DNA of 64,000 nucleotides, taken from assembly GCA_016215705.1 (NCBI GenBank), contig JACRIR010000053.1, positions 18,010 to 82,009 on the forward strand, read 5' to 3'. This DNA comes from Candidatus Poribacteria bacterium. GTDB taxonomy: Bacteria; Abyssobacteria; SURF-5. The notes beneath the pieces were generated by a model. The model did not search any database and was not told the origin of the DNA. It was given only the letters and a program-made list of their open reading frames with translations. Below are positions 43,554 to 52,949 of the stretch, one piece after another (within the stretch, counting starts at the first letter, position 1; each line of letters begins with the position of its first letter). Made by a program: the position numbers and the translations under genes.

Positions 43554-45969
43554 TGTAGTCACTGCGAGGCTCAAACAGGCAGAATGCGAGGGAAGCAGGT
43601 TTTCTTCCGCGGCCTTGTCCGTGGGTTGTATCCTCGTGTTCGCGGCTGCGAGCGCCTTTGTCTTTCGGGGGATTTGGAATCCGCTCAATACAATCGAGGG
43701 AGCCGATTCATCGCTGTGGCTGCCAATGTTTGTGAAAGAGTGGACGCGGTGGCTGTTTGTGCCGCGCTGGTTCCCCCATTTCCTCGCCGGCATCCCCCAA
43801 CAGTTTCAGTTTGTATCACATGCTCTTCCGTTGATGCTGTTGTTGCCGCCGCACAGGTTTCACGGGTTCCAGTTCATGTTCGACACGTTCCTTGCGGGCG
43901 CATTCATGTACGCATTCCTGCGCGACCGGCGGATGGGTCGTTTCGGCTCGCTCATTGGAGGTCTGTCGTTTCAACTGGGAAACAGCTTGCTCACGGGCGC
44001 GAGGCAGGGAGTAATGTGGAAATTCGACACGGCCTGCTGGGTCCCGCTGTTCCTCCTGTTCTTCACCCGGATTCTCGATGGACGTCCGAAGCGCTTGTCG
44101 AACTGCGCGTTTGCAGGAGCCGCGCTTGGCCTCCAATTCCTTGGCGGCGAAATCCAGTTGGCCTACTATGTATGCTTGCTCGCGCTCGCGCTGGCGGTAT
44201 TCGACTCCATTTCACACATCCTGGATAAACGACAAGCCCGGGTCGGCGGCGAAGCGCTCAAAATCCTTGGCGAACGTTCACTGTTGGCCGGCCTTTCCGT
44301 CGCGATTGCCGTCGTCTTTGCGGCCGAGGTGTTCTGCAGCTACGCAGCCTTTACGCGCGCCCAAAAGAATGTCGCAGTTCAAACCGAAGAAGACAATTGG
44401 CGCTTCGCGACCGAGTTCTCGTTCCATCCTCAAGAAACGCCTTCTCTCGCCCTCACCAACAGGATGTTCGAGGGCGGAATTGCCCATATGTCCGCGAAGC
44501 GGGATTCTAAAGGTCAGCGAGTGACGCGTATCACGGATGATTATATGGGTGTAGTCGCGATCATGTTCGCATTTGTTTCGCTTTTCGCGCCCAAGAGACG
44601 GACATATTTTTTTCTGGGCGCGGCTCTTCTGGCGCTTGTAATTTCCTTCGGTCGATACTTTCCTCCCCCCTATCGTCTTATTTACGCGCTTCCTCTTATG
44701 AAAGGCTTTCGGAACCCGCATAAGTGGCTGTTCATCACTGCGGTTTGTGTCCCTGTGCTGGCTGGTATCGGAGCGGACTATTGGATGAACGCGCCGATGG
44801 CGCGAAGCCGCAGAATATTTTGCGCTATATTTCTGTTCTTCCTGCTCATGGCAGGAGTGGCCTATGCATCGCCGCGCATTGCCGGGGCCGCCTCGCAGGG
44901 GCCACACTTCCCTTCCGCTGTTCGGAATCCGATGACCATTCTCGCGCTGGCATCCATCGCGGGCATTATGGGTAGGATGAAGAAGGCGAGAGGATCGAAG
45001 TTTGTCGGAGGCATCATCTCGTTCGTGCTCATTATTCTGCTTGCGGGTGACCTCATCGCAAACGGCTCAAGGTTTATCTTCTACTATGATTACCCTTCAA
45101 GATATGTCAACGACGATTTGATACAATGGTTCCGGGACAGGCCCAAACCGTTTCGTGTGAAACTCTGGGCGGAGAGCCTGTACTTGCGAAACATGGTGAC
45201 GGAGACGCTCCCTTATTATGGAATCGACGTCGTTGACGTCATCATGTCGAGGCGTCCGGAAAGATACTCGGAAATGCTTCGGGCGGTCAGGAAAGGACAT
45301 CTGCCGCTGGACAGGTTCCTCCAGCTTTTGAACGTTCGATACGTCCTGTCAGCGGCCCCGGTTCAAGGAGCAGGCATCTCCCTGACTCCATTGACTGTCC
45401 CAAGAACCGGCCTGAATCCGATTATGTCTCCCGATTCCTATGAGGTCTATGAGGTCACTGATTTCATGCCGCGCGCCTACGTGGTGGACAAGTTTGAGAC
45501 AGCAACCCCCGAGAGGACACTCGGTACGCTCGCAAGACCGGATTTTGACTTGCGCCGGACCGTCGTGCTCGAGAAACAGCCTGATCTTATCGAGAAGAAT
45601 AATACGAGCAAGCATGACGAGGGCAAGGTCGAATGGAACATCGAAAGCTTCTCGCAAGCGCCTCAGCGTGTGAGCATGCGTGTCACCGTGAACAGGCCCG
45701 CCCTTCTGGTGCTTGAAGACTTCTTCGACGAGAATTGGCATGGCCGGGTTGACACTCAAGAGGTCGAAGTTCTGCGAGCGAATTATTTAATGCGCGCGGT
45801 TGTGGTTCCCAAGGGAACACATTCGGTCGTGTTTACATACATGCCTGCGGTCTGGGGATTCGCGCTGACGATTACAGGGTGGGTTTTGCTGGCAGTGATA
45901 GCGGCCTCACAAGCGATACGGTTCTTGGTTAGTGGGATTTTTCAAGGAGACGACGTGAAAAGGGCATGA
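43546..45969 (+). CDS. YfhO-family polytopic membrane protein (GT-C-like)
   Basis: 807 residues from GTG 43546, with GGAGAG nine bases upstream; the open frame begins at 43456 but that part overlaps the GT4 gene. About twelve hydrophobic helices lie in residues 25-515. The soluble C-terminal part includes FMPRAYVVDKFETATPER near 643 and LVLEDFFDENWHGRVD near 728, and ends in a final helix, as in YfhO proteins. In Bacillus, YfhO transfers GlcNAc from an undecaprenyl-phosphate carrier to lipoteichoic acid (known for the family). Dpm-like enzymes in this operon could supply the donor. It overlaps the methyltransferase by 4 bases. Confidence 0.85.
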   Translation: MADVVTARLKQAECEGSRFSSAALSVGCILVFAAASAFVFRGIWNPLNTIEGADSSLWLPMFVKEWTRWLFVPRWFPHFLAGIPQQFQFVSHALPLMLLLPPHRFHGFQFMFDTFLAGAFMYAFLRDRRMGRFGSLIGGLSFQLGNSLLTGARQGVMWKFDTACWVPLFLLFFTRILDGRPKRLSNCAFAGAALGLQFLGGEIQLAYYVCLLALALAVFDSISHILDKRQARVGGEALKILGERSLLAGLSVAIAVVFAAEVFCSYAAFTRAQKNVAVQTEEDNWRFATEFSFHPQETPSLALTNRMFEGGIAHMSAKRDSKGQRVTRITDDYMGVVAIMFAFVSLFAPKRRTYFFLGAALLALVISFGRYFPPPYRLIYALPLMKGFRNPHKWLFITAVCVPVLAGIGADYWMNAPMARSRRIFCAIFLFFLLMAGVAYASPRIAGAASQGPHFPSAVRNPMTILALASIAGIMGRMKKARGSKFVGGIISFVLIILLAGDLIANGSRFIFYYDYPSRYVNDDLIQWFRDRPKPFRVKLWAESLYLRNMVTETLPYYGIDVVDVIMSRRPERYSEMLRAVRKGHLPLDRFLQLLNVRYVLSAAPVQGAGISLTPLTVPRTGLNPIMSPDSYEVYEVTDFMPRAYVVDKFETATPERTLGTLARPDFDLRRTVVLEKQPDLIEKNNTSKHDEGKVEWNIESFSQAPQRVSMRVTVNRPALLVLEDFFDENWHGRVDTQEVEVLRANYLMRAVVVPKGTHSVVFTYMPAVWGFALTITGWVLLAVIAASQAIRFLVSGIFQGDDVKRA

Positions 45970-46547
45970 AACTCAACCTCGGCTGTGGAAACAAGAAACT
46001 GCCCCTCTATGTCAACGTGGATATTGTGCATTCAAGAGCGGTGGACGTTGTCGCGGACCTGAATCGCGCTCCATTCCCGTTCAAGAATGATTCCTTCGAG
46101 GAGGTTCTGTGCGACCACGTTCTTGCGCACATGGACAACTTCCACAGAACGATTATGGAAATAGTTCGTATAACCAAGGATGGCGGAAAACTGCGTGTGT
46201 TCGCAAGCTATTTCCCCTCGACAAAGTGGTTCGGCGATCCCGACCACAAAATTCCCTTCGGTTGGCGGACATTCGACGGCTACACGAAGCTGGTCGACGA
46301 ACCGAAGTTCTACGAGAAATGGAAACTGCAACATGCGACCAACTATGGCGCCGGCTTTCCGTTCATAATGGAAAAACGGTGGTTCGTATTCTCAAACTTC
46401 AAGGCAATCAAATGGATCGGCCACATAATCAATCTCTTCCCGGCCGTCTACGATGCCTTTTTCTGTCATTGGCTGCCAGCGAGCGAAGTGTGTTTTGTCT
46501 TGAGGGTCGATAAGCGCTCGCTGGACGTTAGACCGGCGCAACGCTGA
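45966..46547 (+). CDS. Class I methyltransferase-like protein
   Basis: 193 residues. A shortened SAM-binding motif I (MKLNLGCGNKKLPLYVNVDI) opens the protein, followed by FPFKNDSFEEVLCDHVLAHM near 38 and the Methyltransf_11-like IVRITKDGGKLRVFASYFPS. It starts directly at motif I, without the usual N-terminal helices. The C-terminal half (KWFGDPDHKIPFGWRTFDGY, YGAGFPFIMEKRWFVF) is aromatic-rich. Similar proteins occur in surface-glycan loci and may modify lipids or sugars. The ATG overlaps the YfhO-like stop by 4 bases. Confidence 0.78.
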   Translation: MKLNLGCGNKKLPLYVNVDIVHSRAVDVVADLNRAPFPFKNDSFEEVLCDHVLAHMDNFHRTIMEIVRITKDGGKLRVFASYFPSTKWFGDPDHKIPFGWRTFDGYTKLVDEPKFYEKWKLQHATNYGAGFPFIMEKRWFVFSNFKAIKWIGHIINLFPAVYDAFFCHWLPASEVCFVLRVDKRSLDVRPAQR

Positions 46548-46594
46548 TATGATAGAATGAGGTTCGGCGTGATAGCTTAACGGTATAGGGAACC

Positions 46595-47722
46595 ATGGGT
46601 TACAAGATTCTTGTTTTCAACTGGAGAGACATAAAGAACCCTGAAGCGGGCGGCGCAGAGGTCAACTTCCAGGAGATATTCAAGAGACTGGTGGAACGAG
46701 GCCACCAGGTCACTCTGGTTTCGAGCCGACACAACCAAAGCTTCCCCGAGGAAGAGTGGATAGACGGGATTCGGATTATCAGGCGCGGAAACCGCCACAC
46801 GTTCAACTACACGGTTCCCAAAGTGTATAAGCGCGAGTTCACCCGGGCGTCGATAGACATTGTTGTGGACGATCTCAACAAAATCCCGTTCTACACGCCC
46901 TTGTACGTGCGCCATCCGCTCTTTGTCATGGTGCACCATCTGCATGGGACGTCAACGTATGGCGACGCTTTCTTGCCGGCGGCGATCTACGTGCACTTAA
47001 TGGAAAGGATGATCCCCTTGTTCTACAGGGGAGTCCCTTTCATAGCCGTAAGCGAGAGCACGAAATCGGAACTCGTCCGGATGGGGCTTAATGCTCAGGA
47101 TGTCCGGATAATCCATAACGGCGTCGATCATGACAGCTACACGCCCGATAGCTCGGCGCAGTCGCGCGAACCGCTCATAGTATGTGTCACTCGGTTGAAG
47201 AAATATAAAGGAGCGCATATTCTCCTGCGGGCGATGGAGGCCGTTAAGAAGGAAATACCAGGGGCGAGATTGGTGATCACGGGGCGAGGGGACTATGAGC
47301 CGAAGCTCCGCGAGCTCACGAGAAACCTGCATCTGAACGGATGCGTGGAGTTTGCTGGTTTTGTCACAACCAAACAGAAAGTGGACCTATATCGGCGGGC
47401 GCACGTGGTTGTGAACCCCTCGGCGAAGGAAGGCTGGGGATTGACTGTGATCGAAGCCAACGCCTGCGGCGCCCCTGTAGTCGCCGCTGACGCGCCCGGC
47501 CTCACAGAATCGGTCCTTCCTGAAGACACAGGATTGCTCTATCCTCACAGCGACGTCAAGGCGCTCTCGAAGGCAATCATTCGGCTCCTTAAGGACAAAG
47601 ATTTGCGAGAACGCCTGGCGGCGAGAAGCATACAATGGGCGAAGGATTTCACGTGGCAGAAGGCGACACAAGAGGTCGAAGCCTTCATGGAACAGGTAAT
47701 AAGCAGGCGGACCGGAAGATAG
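46595..47722 (+). CDS. GT4-family glycosyltransferase
   Basis: 375 residues. GT-B fold with the N-terminal loop NPEAGGAEVNFQEIFKRL near 16, ISVSESTKSELVRMG region near 150, VCVTRLKKYKGAHILLRAMEAV near 192, RLVITGRGDYEPKL near 222 and the donor motif NPSAKEGWGLTVIEANACGAP near 268, followed by DAPGLTESV. The Trp in EGWG is common among GT4 mannosyl-type proteins. The start ATG has AGGG four bases upstream. The 3' end lies shortly before the Dpm-like gene. Confidence 0.92.
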   Translation: MGYKILVFNWRDIKNPEAGGAEVNFQEIFKRLVERGHQVTLVSSRHNQSFPEEEWIDGIRIIRRGNRHTFNYTVPKVYKREFTRASIDIVVDDLNKIPFYTPLYVRHPLFVMVHHLHGTSTYGDAFLPAAIYVHLMERMIPLFYRGVPFIAVSESTKSELVRMGLNAQDVRIIHNGVDHDSYTPDSSAQSREPLIVCVTRLKKYKGAHILLRAMEAVKKEIPGARLVITGRGDYEPKLRELTRNLHLNGCVEFAGFVTTKQKVDLYRRAHVVVNPSAKEGWGLTVIEANACGAPVVAADAPGLTESVLPEDTGLLYPHSDVKALSKAIIRLLKDKDLRERLAARSIQWAKDFTWQKATQEVEAFMEQVISRRTGR

Positions 47723-47760
47723 AGATAGGAATGACGAGACGCGGTCGCGGGAAGAACTCC

Positions 47761-48477
47761 ATGGAAGCCCTTGTGGTAGTTCCTACTCTCAACGAGCGGG
47801 AGAACCTCGAGAAGTTGATTCCCGCAATACTGGCGGTCGACAACGGGCTGGACGTGCTCGTGGTCGACGACAACTCTTCCGACGGCACGGGCACGGTGGC
47901 CGACCAATTCGCGCTTGAGACGGGGCGGGTGCACGTGCTTCATCGACCCATGAGAATGGGGCTCGGCTCGGCTTACGTTGACGGATTCAAGTACGCGGTC
48001 AAGAGCACAAACGCGCGATACGTCATGGAGATGGACTCCGACTTTTCACACGACCCTAAATACATTCCGGATTTTCTTCAGGCAATCCGGGAAGCCGATC
48101 TTGTCGTCGGTTCTCGCTATTTGAAGGGCATAAGCATAGTCAATTGGCCTCTGAACAGACTCATCATAAGCAAGATCGGAAACTGGTATGCGCGAAGCAT
48201 CACCGGGCTCCATCTCACGGACATGACCGCAGGATTCAAGTGTTTCCGGAGAGAAGTGCTCGAGAAACTGGACCTCGACGGCATTCACTCCAACGGCTAT
48301 TCCTTTCAAATCGAGATGACATACAACGTCTGGAAAAAAGGTTTCCGCGTCAAAGAGGTTCCCATCATTTTTGTCGATCGCGCGGTGGGCGAATCAAAGA
48401 TTACCTACGGAATAGTGTGGGAAGCGATTTGGCGCGTGTGGGCCCTCAGGTTCAAGAATATGTTCGGGGGCAAATGA
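47761..48477 (+). CDS. Polyprenol monophosphomannose synthase-like GT2 (Dpm1 type)
   Basis: 238 residues from ATG 47761; ATG 47731 ten codons earlier is possible. The family pattern is very clear: ALVVVPTLNERENLEKLIP near 3, VLVVDDNSSDGTG near 33, GLGSAYVDGFKYA near 67, EMDSDFSHDPKYIP near 93 (metal site), VVGSRYLKG near 118, LTDMTAGFKCFRREVLEKLD near 150 and GYSFQIEMTYNVWKKGFRVKEVPI near 180. Members make dolichyl- or polyprenyl-phosphate mannose. With the similar gene at 39473 the operon has two carrier-linked sugar synthases. The end overlaps the radical SAM gene (ATGA). Confidence 0.9.
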   Translation: MEALVVVPTLNERENLEKLIPAILAVDNGLDVLVVDDNSSDGTGTVADQFALETGRVHVLHRPMRMGLGSAYVDGFKYAVKSTNARYVMEMDSDFSHDPKYIPDFLQAIREADLVVGSRYLKGISIVNWPLNRLIISKIGNWYARSITGLHLTDMTAGFKCFRREVLEKLDLDGIHSNGYSFQIEMTYNVWKKGFRVKEVPIIFVDRAVGESKITYGIVWEAIWRVWALRFKNMFGGK

Positions 48478-49550
48478 CGGCCTTTCACGATTATCTCAAA
48501 TATGTCCGGGGCAACGCGCTTTTTCAGGTCATATACCACGTCACGCGAAAGTGCAACTCACGGTGCGTGTCGTGTTTCACCTGGCAGAGGACGACGGTCG
48601 ACACACCCGAGCTCAGCCTCGAAGAACTCGAGAAGATTTCATCGACAATGCCCGAATTTCCTTGGCTGCTGCTGTCGGGCGGAGAACCATTCCTGCGAAG
48701 TGACCTCCCCGAAATCGTTTCGACCCTTTATCAGAACAACAAAGTCCGCCATGTGACCCTGCCGACAAACGCGCTCCTGCCGGAAAAAATACGCGCGATG
48801 ACGGAAAAGATATGCCTCTCGGCCAAAGAGGCGACACTCAACCTCGTTCTTTCCATTGACGGCATCGGGCCTGAGCACGACCGCCTCAGAGGATGCCCGG
48901 GCAACTTCGAGGCGCTCATGAAAACGTGGAAACTGGTCAGGCCGCTCAGGGCTGAAGCGCCAAACCTCTCCGTGAAATTCCACACAGTCTTGAGCAGTCT
49001 CAATTATACGCGATTTGATGAGATAAAAAGTTTCGTTGAGAAGCTTGAGCCGGACCTGCATACGTTCGATTTCCTGAGAGGCGAGCCGGCGGAAGCTTCG
49101 TTGACGCTTCCGCCGGAGGAAACCCTTCCACAGCTTGCCGGAAAGATAAAGGCTGTTCTCCGTCAATACGGCGGATACGAACGCCTGCGGAAACACCACT
49201 CTCTCCTCAAGACGGTGTACGAAGCGGTCGTCGAAGACTACTACGACCAGTTTCTGAGAATAAGGCGGGAGAAAAGGCAGACCATACCGTGCGTGGGCGA
49301 CCGGATGACGCTTGTGCTGGGGGCGTCGGGCGAGGCCTCGCTGTGCGAGATGCTTCCATCATTTGCATCTTTCCGGGACTGCAATTATGATTTCGATTCG
49401 CTGTGGAATAGCGAAGCATCGAAGAAAATGCGGAGGGACGTGTCGGCGGGAAAGTGTTATTGCTATCATCCCTGCTATCAAACGATTAACGTGCTTTTCC
49501 GACCGACAAGCGTTCTGCGCGCGCTCGCCAAAAGAGCCATAAGCAGTTGA
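48474..49550 (+). CDS. Radical SAM protein with SPASM-like Cys-rich C-terminus
   Basis: 358 residues from ATG 48474, which overlaps the Dpm-like stop (ATGA); the open frame extends to 48144 but that is antisense-like noise. The radical SAM motif is CNSRCVSC (Cys27, Cys31, Cys34), followed by LLLSGGEPFLR near 63 (SAM-binding GGEP) and LNLVLSIDGIGPEHDRLRG near 120. A cysteine-rich C-terminal region (CVGD near 276, then SLCEM, FRDCNY and CYCYHPC near 335) resembles SPASM auxiliary-cluster domains. There is no B12 domain, unlike the four EPS-cluster proteins. SPASM enzymes usually modify peptides or act on sugar/alcohol groups; the target here is unknown. Confidence 0.85.
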   Translation: MTAFHDYLKYVRGNALFQVIYHVTRKCNSRCVSCFTWQRTTVDTPELSLEELEKISSTMPEFPWLLLSGGEPFLRSDLPEIVSTLYQNNKVRHVTLPTNALLPEKIRAMTEKICLSAKEATLNLVLSIDGIGPEHDRLRGCPGNFEALMKTWKLVRPLRAEAPNLSVKFHTVLSSLNYTRFDEIKSFVEKLEPDLHTFDFLRGEPAEASLTLPPEETLPQLAGKIKAVLRQYGGYERLRKHHSLLKTVYEAVVEDYYDQFLRIRREKRQTIPCVGDRMTLVLGASGEASLCEMLPSFASFRDCNYDFDSLWNSEASKKMRRDVSAGKCYCYHPCYQTINVLFRPTSVLRALAKRAISS

Positions 49551-49612
49551 ACCGGTTCCGGCCCACAGGAATTCTTTTCATGACACCATCGCAAGGCTAG
49601 GATACATCCGAG

Positions 49613-50692
49613 ATGATGATCATTGCGACCTTTCTCTTCTTTGCTATTCTGGCGTACATGGCGTTTCTTATGGCGGGCTACGCGGCGCTGCTCAGGCGCC
49701 TCACTAAGGGAAAGCCGCTGGCGCGGGTCCAACAAACGCCGCCGGTGTCGGTAGTAGTTCCCGCATTCAACGAGGAAAAGAACATTGGACGAAAAATCGA
49801 CGACCTGCTCTCACAGGAATACCCATCCGACAAACTCGAAGTACTGGTTGTCAACAACGCCTCAACGGACAGAACTCGTGAGGTAGCGTCCTCGTATCCC
49901 GTCACTGTCCTCGATTCTCCGCGTGGGAAGATAAACGCTATCAATGAGGGAATCAGAAAAGCGAGGTCTGAGTTGGTCGTGGTGACGGACGCCGACACCA
50001 TCCTCAAGCGCGACGCCCTCAAATCGCTTGTAACATGTTTCGCCCGCGACGAAGTGGGCGCGGTCGGAGGAACGGCTGTCGTCGAGGACACCCGTTCCTT
50101 TTTCGGGCGGAGCAAGGAAAAGTACCACAAGGCCGACTGGGAACTGCGCGCCCTCGAGGGAAAGCTCGACAGCGTGATAAGCCTGGACGGCAAATTGATG
50201 GCGTTCCGAAAGAGCCTCTTGCCGGAGATTCCTCCCGACGCGGTGGTGGATGATCTGGAGATCAATTTCCGCCTGCGTGCGCAAGGCTACCGCTCGGTGA
50301 TTGACGACCACGCCGTTGCTTACGAGACGGGCCCACAGTCCCTCGCGGCGGAACTCAAACAGATACGGCGCAGGGTGGCCCTTACAATTCCGGTCCTGTT
50401 CCAATATATACATATGCTGTTGAATCCGAAGTACGGATGGTTCGGGATGCTGATCTTTCCCGTGAGGCGGATGCTGGCGGTTTTCTCTCCGCTTATGCTG
50501 GCTTATCTGGCCGCTTTTGTTTTGTACTGGAATTGGAGAGTGGCGCTTGCGCTCGCTATTGTCGGATGTCCGGCGCTGCTGATCACTGGGCAGTATTTCC
50601 CCCTCATACAGCAGATCGGCATCGTCCTCGGTTGGCTGGATGTGCTGACGTCGCGAGTGAGGGCGTCGGGACAATGGGAGAAAATCAATTAG
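49613..50692 (+). CDS. Membrane GT2 glycosyltransferase (polysaccharide synthase-like)
   Basis: 359 residues. An N-terminal membrane helix (about 1-28) is followed by a GT-A domain with VVPAFNEEKNIGRKIDDLL near 46, VLVVNNASTDRTREV near 77, VVVTDADTILKRDAL near 123, DGKLMAFRKSLLPEIP near 190 with the following DDLEINFRLRAQGYRSV, and a QxxRW-like QIRRR region near 245. Two or three C-terminal helices (about 275-340) complete the fold. It resembles IcaA/BcsA-like synthases in order but is shorter. There is a 62-base gap to the preceding gene. Confidence 0.86.
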   Translation: MMIIATFLFFAILAYMAFLMAGYAALLRRLTKGKPLARVQQTPPVSVVVPAFNEEKNIGRKIDDLLSQEYPSDKLEVLVVNNASTDRTREVASSYPVTVLDSPRGKINAINEGIRKARSELVVVTDADTILKRDALKSLVTCFARDEVGAVGGTAVVEDTRSFFGRSKEKYHKADWELRALEGKLDSVISLDGKLMAFRKSLLPEIPPDAVVDDLEINFRLRAQGYRSVIDDHAVAYETGPQSLAAELKQIRRRVALTIPVLFQYIHMLLNPKYGWFGMLIFPVRRMLAVFSPLMLAYLAAFVLYWNWRVALALAIVGCPALLITGQYFPLIQQIGIVLGWLDVLTSRVRASGQWEKIN

Positions 50693-50759
50693 CTTAACCA
50701 CGCCTGACGAAGCCGTTGGCGTGGACGGCGCTGCTCAGAATGACAGGCAGGTTCCGCTA

Positions 50760-52817
50760 ATGAAAACCGCCCTCGTTAACAAAGAGACCGCGCATAACCT
50801 TGCGCCGGCTTTATTGGCGTTAGCCATTTCCCTCACCATTTATGCCTTCACCCTCGCGCCTACGATAACCTTCGGAGACTCGGGAGAACTTGTGACGGCG
50901 GCCGCCACGCTCGGAGTCGCGCATCCTCCCGGTTATCCTCTTTGGCTGCTTATCGCGAAAGTCTTTACATTGCTTCCCATAAGCACGGCGGCATATCGCG
51001 TGAACCTGATGTCGGCGATATGCGGCGCGGCGGCAGTCGGCCTTCTTACATGCGTCATATCAAAAACGATTCCGTTGGTCTGCAGCCGAATCACTCCCAC
51101 CGTCCCGCCCGAGTCTCGCCTATACGCCGGAATGACGGGACTAGCCTCGACTGCGGCGGCGCTTTCTCTTGCGTTTTCGCCCACATTCTGGCAGCAGTCC
51201 GTGATCGCAGAAGTCTATGCGCTCAATAATCTCCTTTTCTGCGTCATCCTCTTGCTCCTTGCTCTATGGGGAGAAACGCCACAGAAGAGCGGTTACCTGT
51301 TTTCCGCGGCGTTTCTGTTTGGGGCGGGGCAAGCGAACCATCAGACGCTGGCGCTCATGGCTCCGGCAATCCTGATCTACGTATTCCTCATCAGACCACG
51401 AACTGCCTTCTCGCCGCGCATTGTGGCCGGATGTCTCTTTCTGCTTCTGCTGGGCCTTTGCCTTTACCTTTACCTGCCGCTCAGCGCTTCGGCGCGTCCG
51501 CCGCTCAACTGGGGGAATCCGTCATCGTGGGATTCCTTCTGGTTCCACGTACTGCGGAAGCAATACCGCAGTCTTAAGGTGGTGAGGCCGCTCTCTGTCT
51601 TCATCCCGCAAGTGAAGTTCTTCTTTGTCTCTGTCGCGAAAGAATCTCTCCCTTTGATTCTCGCGGTTCCGGCCTTGGCCATCGGCCTCTTTGCCCGCAA
51701 AGAGGGAAAGACGTGGATCATTTTCACGGCTGCGGCGTTCGTTTGCACAGGGGTTTTGTTCGTTATCATTGCCAATACGGAACTGGACCTAAACGCGCAG
51801 GACCTTCTGAAAATCTATTTCCTGCCGCCGTTCATTCTTGTCGCCGCGTGCGTCGGATATGGGATCAGCTTTGTGAACTTATTGTTGCTGAGAGTCGCCA
51901 AGAAACTGGGCTGGACAGAAACGGCAGCCGCAGCCGGGATGTCTCTGTGGCTCTTGTTGCCCGCAAGCAATCTGTTCCTGAACTACAAGGATGCGAGCAT
52001 GCGAGGCCACGATTTCGGCGCTCTTTACGGTGACATGCTCATGGAAAGCCTCAAGGAGAATGCCGTCCTCCTCAGCGGGACAGATTCGGCATACGCGATT
52101 CCCATGTACATGAAGTGGGTGGAGAACAAGAGGCCGGACATTGCGATTCTCAGTGTAAACAGGCTTGCCGATTCCAATTATCTGCCAGAAGCCGCGCGGA
52201 ATGCGCCCGGCCTTTCATTTCTGACTTCTCAAGACTATGGCGAGGCATTCTCACTTCACGGTCGCGCCGGGGCAGCCGGAAGCGGCGGAGTGTACGGCGC
52301 ACACGCGATAGTGCGCATCAATGGATACCTCATCAGCAAGCTCCTCGAGCGCAATATATCGGCGAGGCCTATGTACTATGATGAGGGCATGCACATCGAC
52401 TGGATACATGATTTCGCGATTCCTTCCGGCCTCGTAATGGAACTGAGCGAGAAGAGGATTGAATCATTATCGGCGGAGACAGTTCTCAGCGATACTGCCT
52501 TTTGGGACTCGATAGAGAAGAAACTGACTGACAACGACGCGTTTGAGGTCGACATTGCCGCGCGCCAGAAATTCTCGAAGTGTCGCTCGAATATAGGGGC
52601 TCTCTACGTCCACCGCAGGATGTACTCCGAAGCAGAGGCCGCGCTCAGACAAGCTATTCGCATATCCGGCAGAAACATAGAGGCATATGCCCTGCTTGCC
52701 GTCATGTACGGGCGGCAGGGTAAGCACGAGGAATCAATTAGGATATTTGAAGAGTATTTGCGGCTCGATCCGTGGAATACAAGCGCCCGGGAGTTTGCGC
52801 GCTCACTCAAGCAATGA
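50760..52817 (+). CDS. DUF2723-family membrane protein with C-terminal TPR repeats
   Basis: 685 residues from ATG 50760, preferred to GTG 50721 because it is followed by the basic-then-hydrophobic start. The DUF2723 signature is present: FTLAPTITFGDSGELVTAAA near 28, with the Asp/Glu pair typical of GT-C loops, then GVAHPPGYPLW near 50. About eleven helices occupy 12-420. A soluble region (about 430-600) precedes two TPR units (MYSEAEAALRQAIRISG, HEESIRIFEEYLRLDP). Family members are predicted protein O-mannosyltransferase-like enzymes using carrier-linked sugars. It is the last gene of the operon and is followed by a bidirectional terminator-like palindrome. Confidence 0.87.
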   Translation: MKTALVNKETAHNLAPALLALAISLTIYAFTLAPTITFGDSGELVTAAATLGVAHPPGYPLWLLIAKVFTLLPISTAAYRVNLMSAICGAAAVGLLTCVISKTIPLVCSRITPTVPPESRLYAGMTGLASTAAALSLAFSPTFWQQSVIAEVYALNNLLFCVILLLLALWGETPQKSGYLFSAAFLFGAGQANHQTLALMAPAILIYVFLIRPRTAFSPRIVAGCLFLLLLGLCLYLYLPLSASARPPLNWGNPSSWDSFWFHVLRKQYRSLKVVRPLSVFIPQVKFFFVSVAKESLPLILAVPALAIGLFARKEGKTWIIFTAAAFVCTGVLFVIIANTELDLNAQDLLKIYFLPPFILVAACVGYGISFVNLLLLRVAKKLGWTETAAAAGMSLWLLLPASNLFLNYKDASMRGHDFGALYGDMLMESLKENAVLLSGTDSAYAIPMYMKWVENKRPDIAILSVNRLADSNYLPEAARNAPGLSFLTSQDYGEAFSLHGRAGAAGSGGVYGAHAIVRINGYLISKLLERNISARPMYYDEGMHIDWIHDFAIPSGLVMELSEKRIESLSAETVLSDTAFWDSIEKKLTDNDAFEVDIAARQKFSKCRSNIGALYVHRRMYSEAEAALRQAIRISGRNIEAYALLAVMYGRQGKHEESIRIFEEYLRLDPWNTSAREFARSLKQ

Positions 52818-52842
52818 AAGTCAATGTCAATTCGCCAACCAG

Positions 52843-52883
52843 GAAAATCGGGGACACGATGCGGCATCGTGTCCCCGATTTTC
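52843..52883. terminator. Bidirectional terminator/palindrome with GGGGACA arms
   Basis: Two perfect 20-base arms (52843-52862 and 52864-52883) flank one central G. The AAAA/TTTT ends of the stem and its position between convergent genes suggest termination from both sides. Confidence 0.75.
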
Positions 52884-52949
52884 GCTGAAATGCCGATAGA
52901 GAGAAGATTTGATTAGTCGATGAATCTCCGGGACGTAGCGCCAGTGGCG

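Noticed and set aside
48144..48473. Upstream extension of the second-locus radical SAM frame
   Set aside because: It overlaps the Dpm-like gene in another frame and has no ribosome site; ATG 48474 overlaps the previous stop as ATGA.
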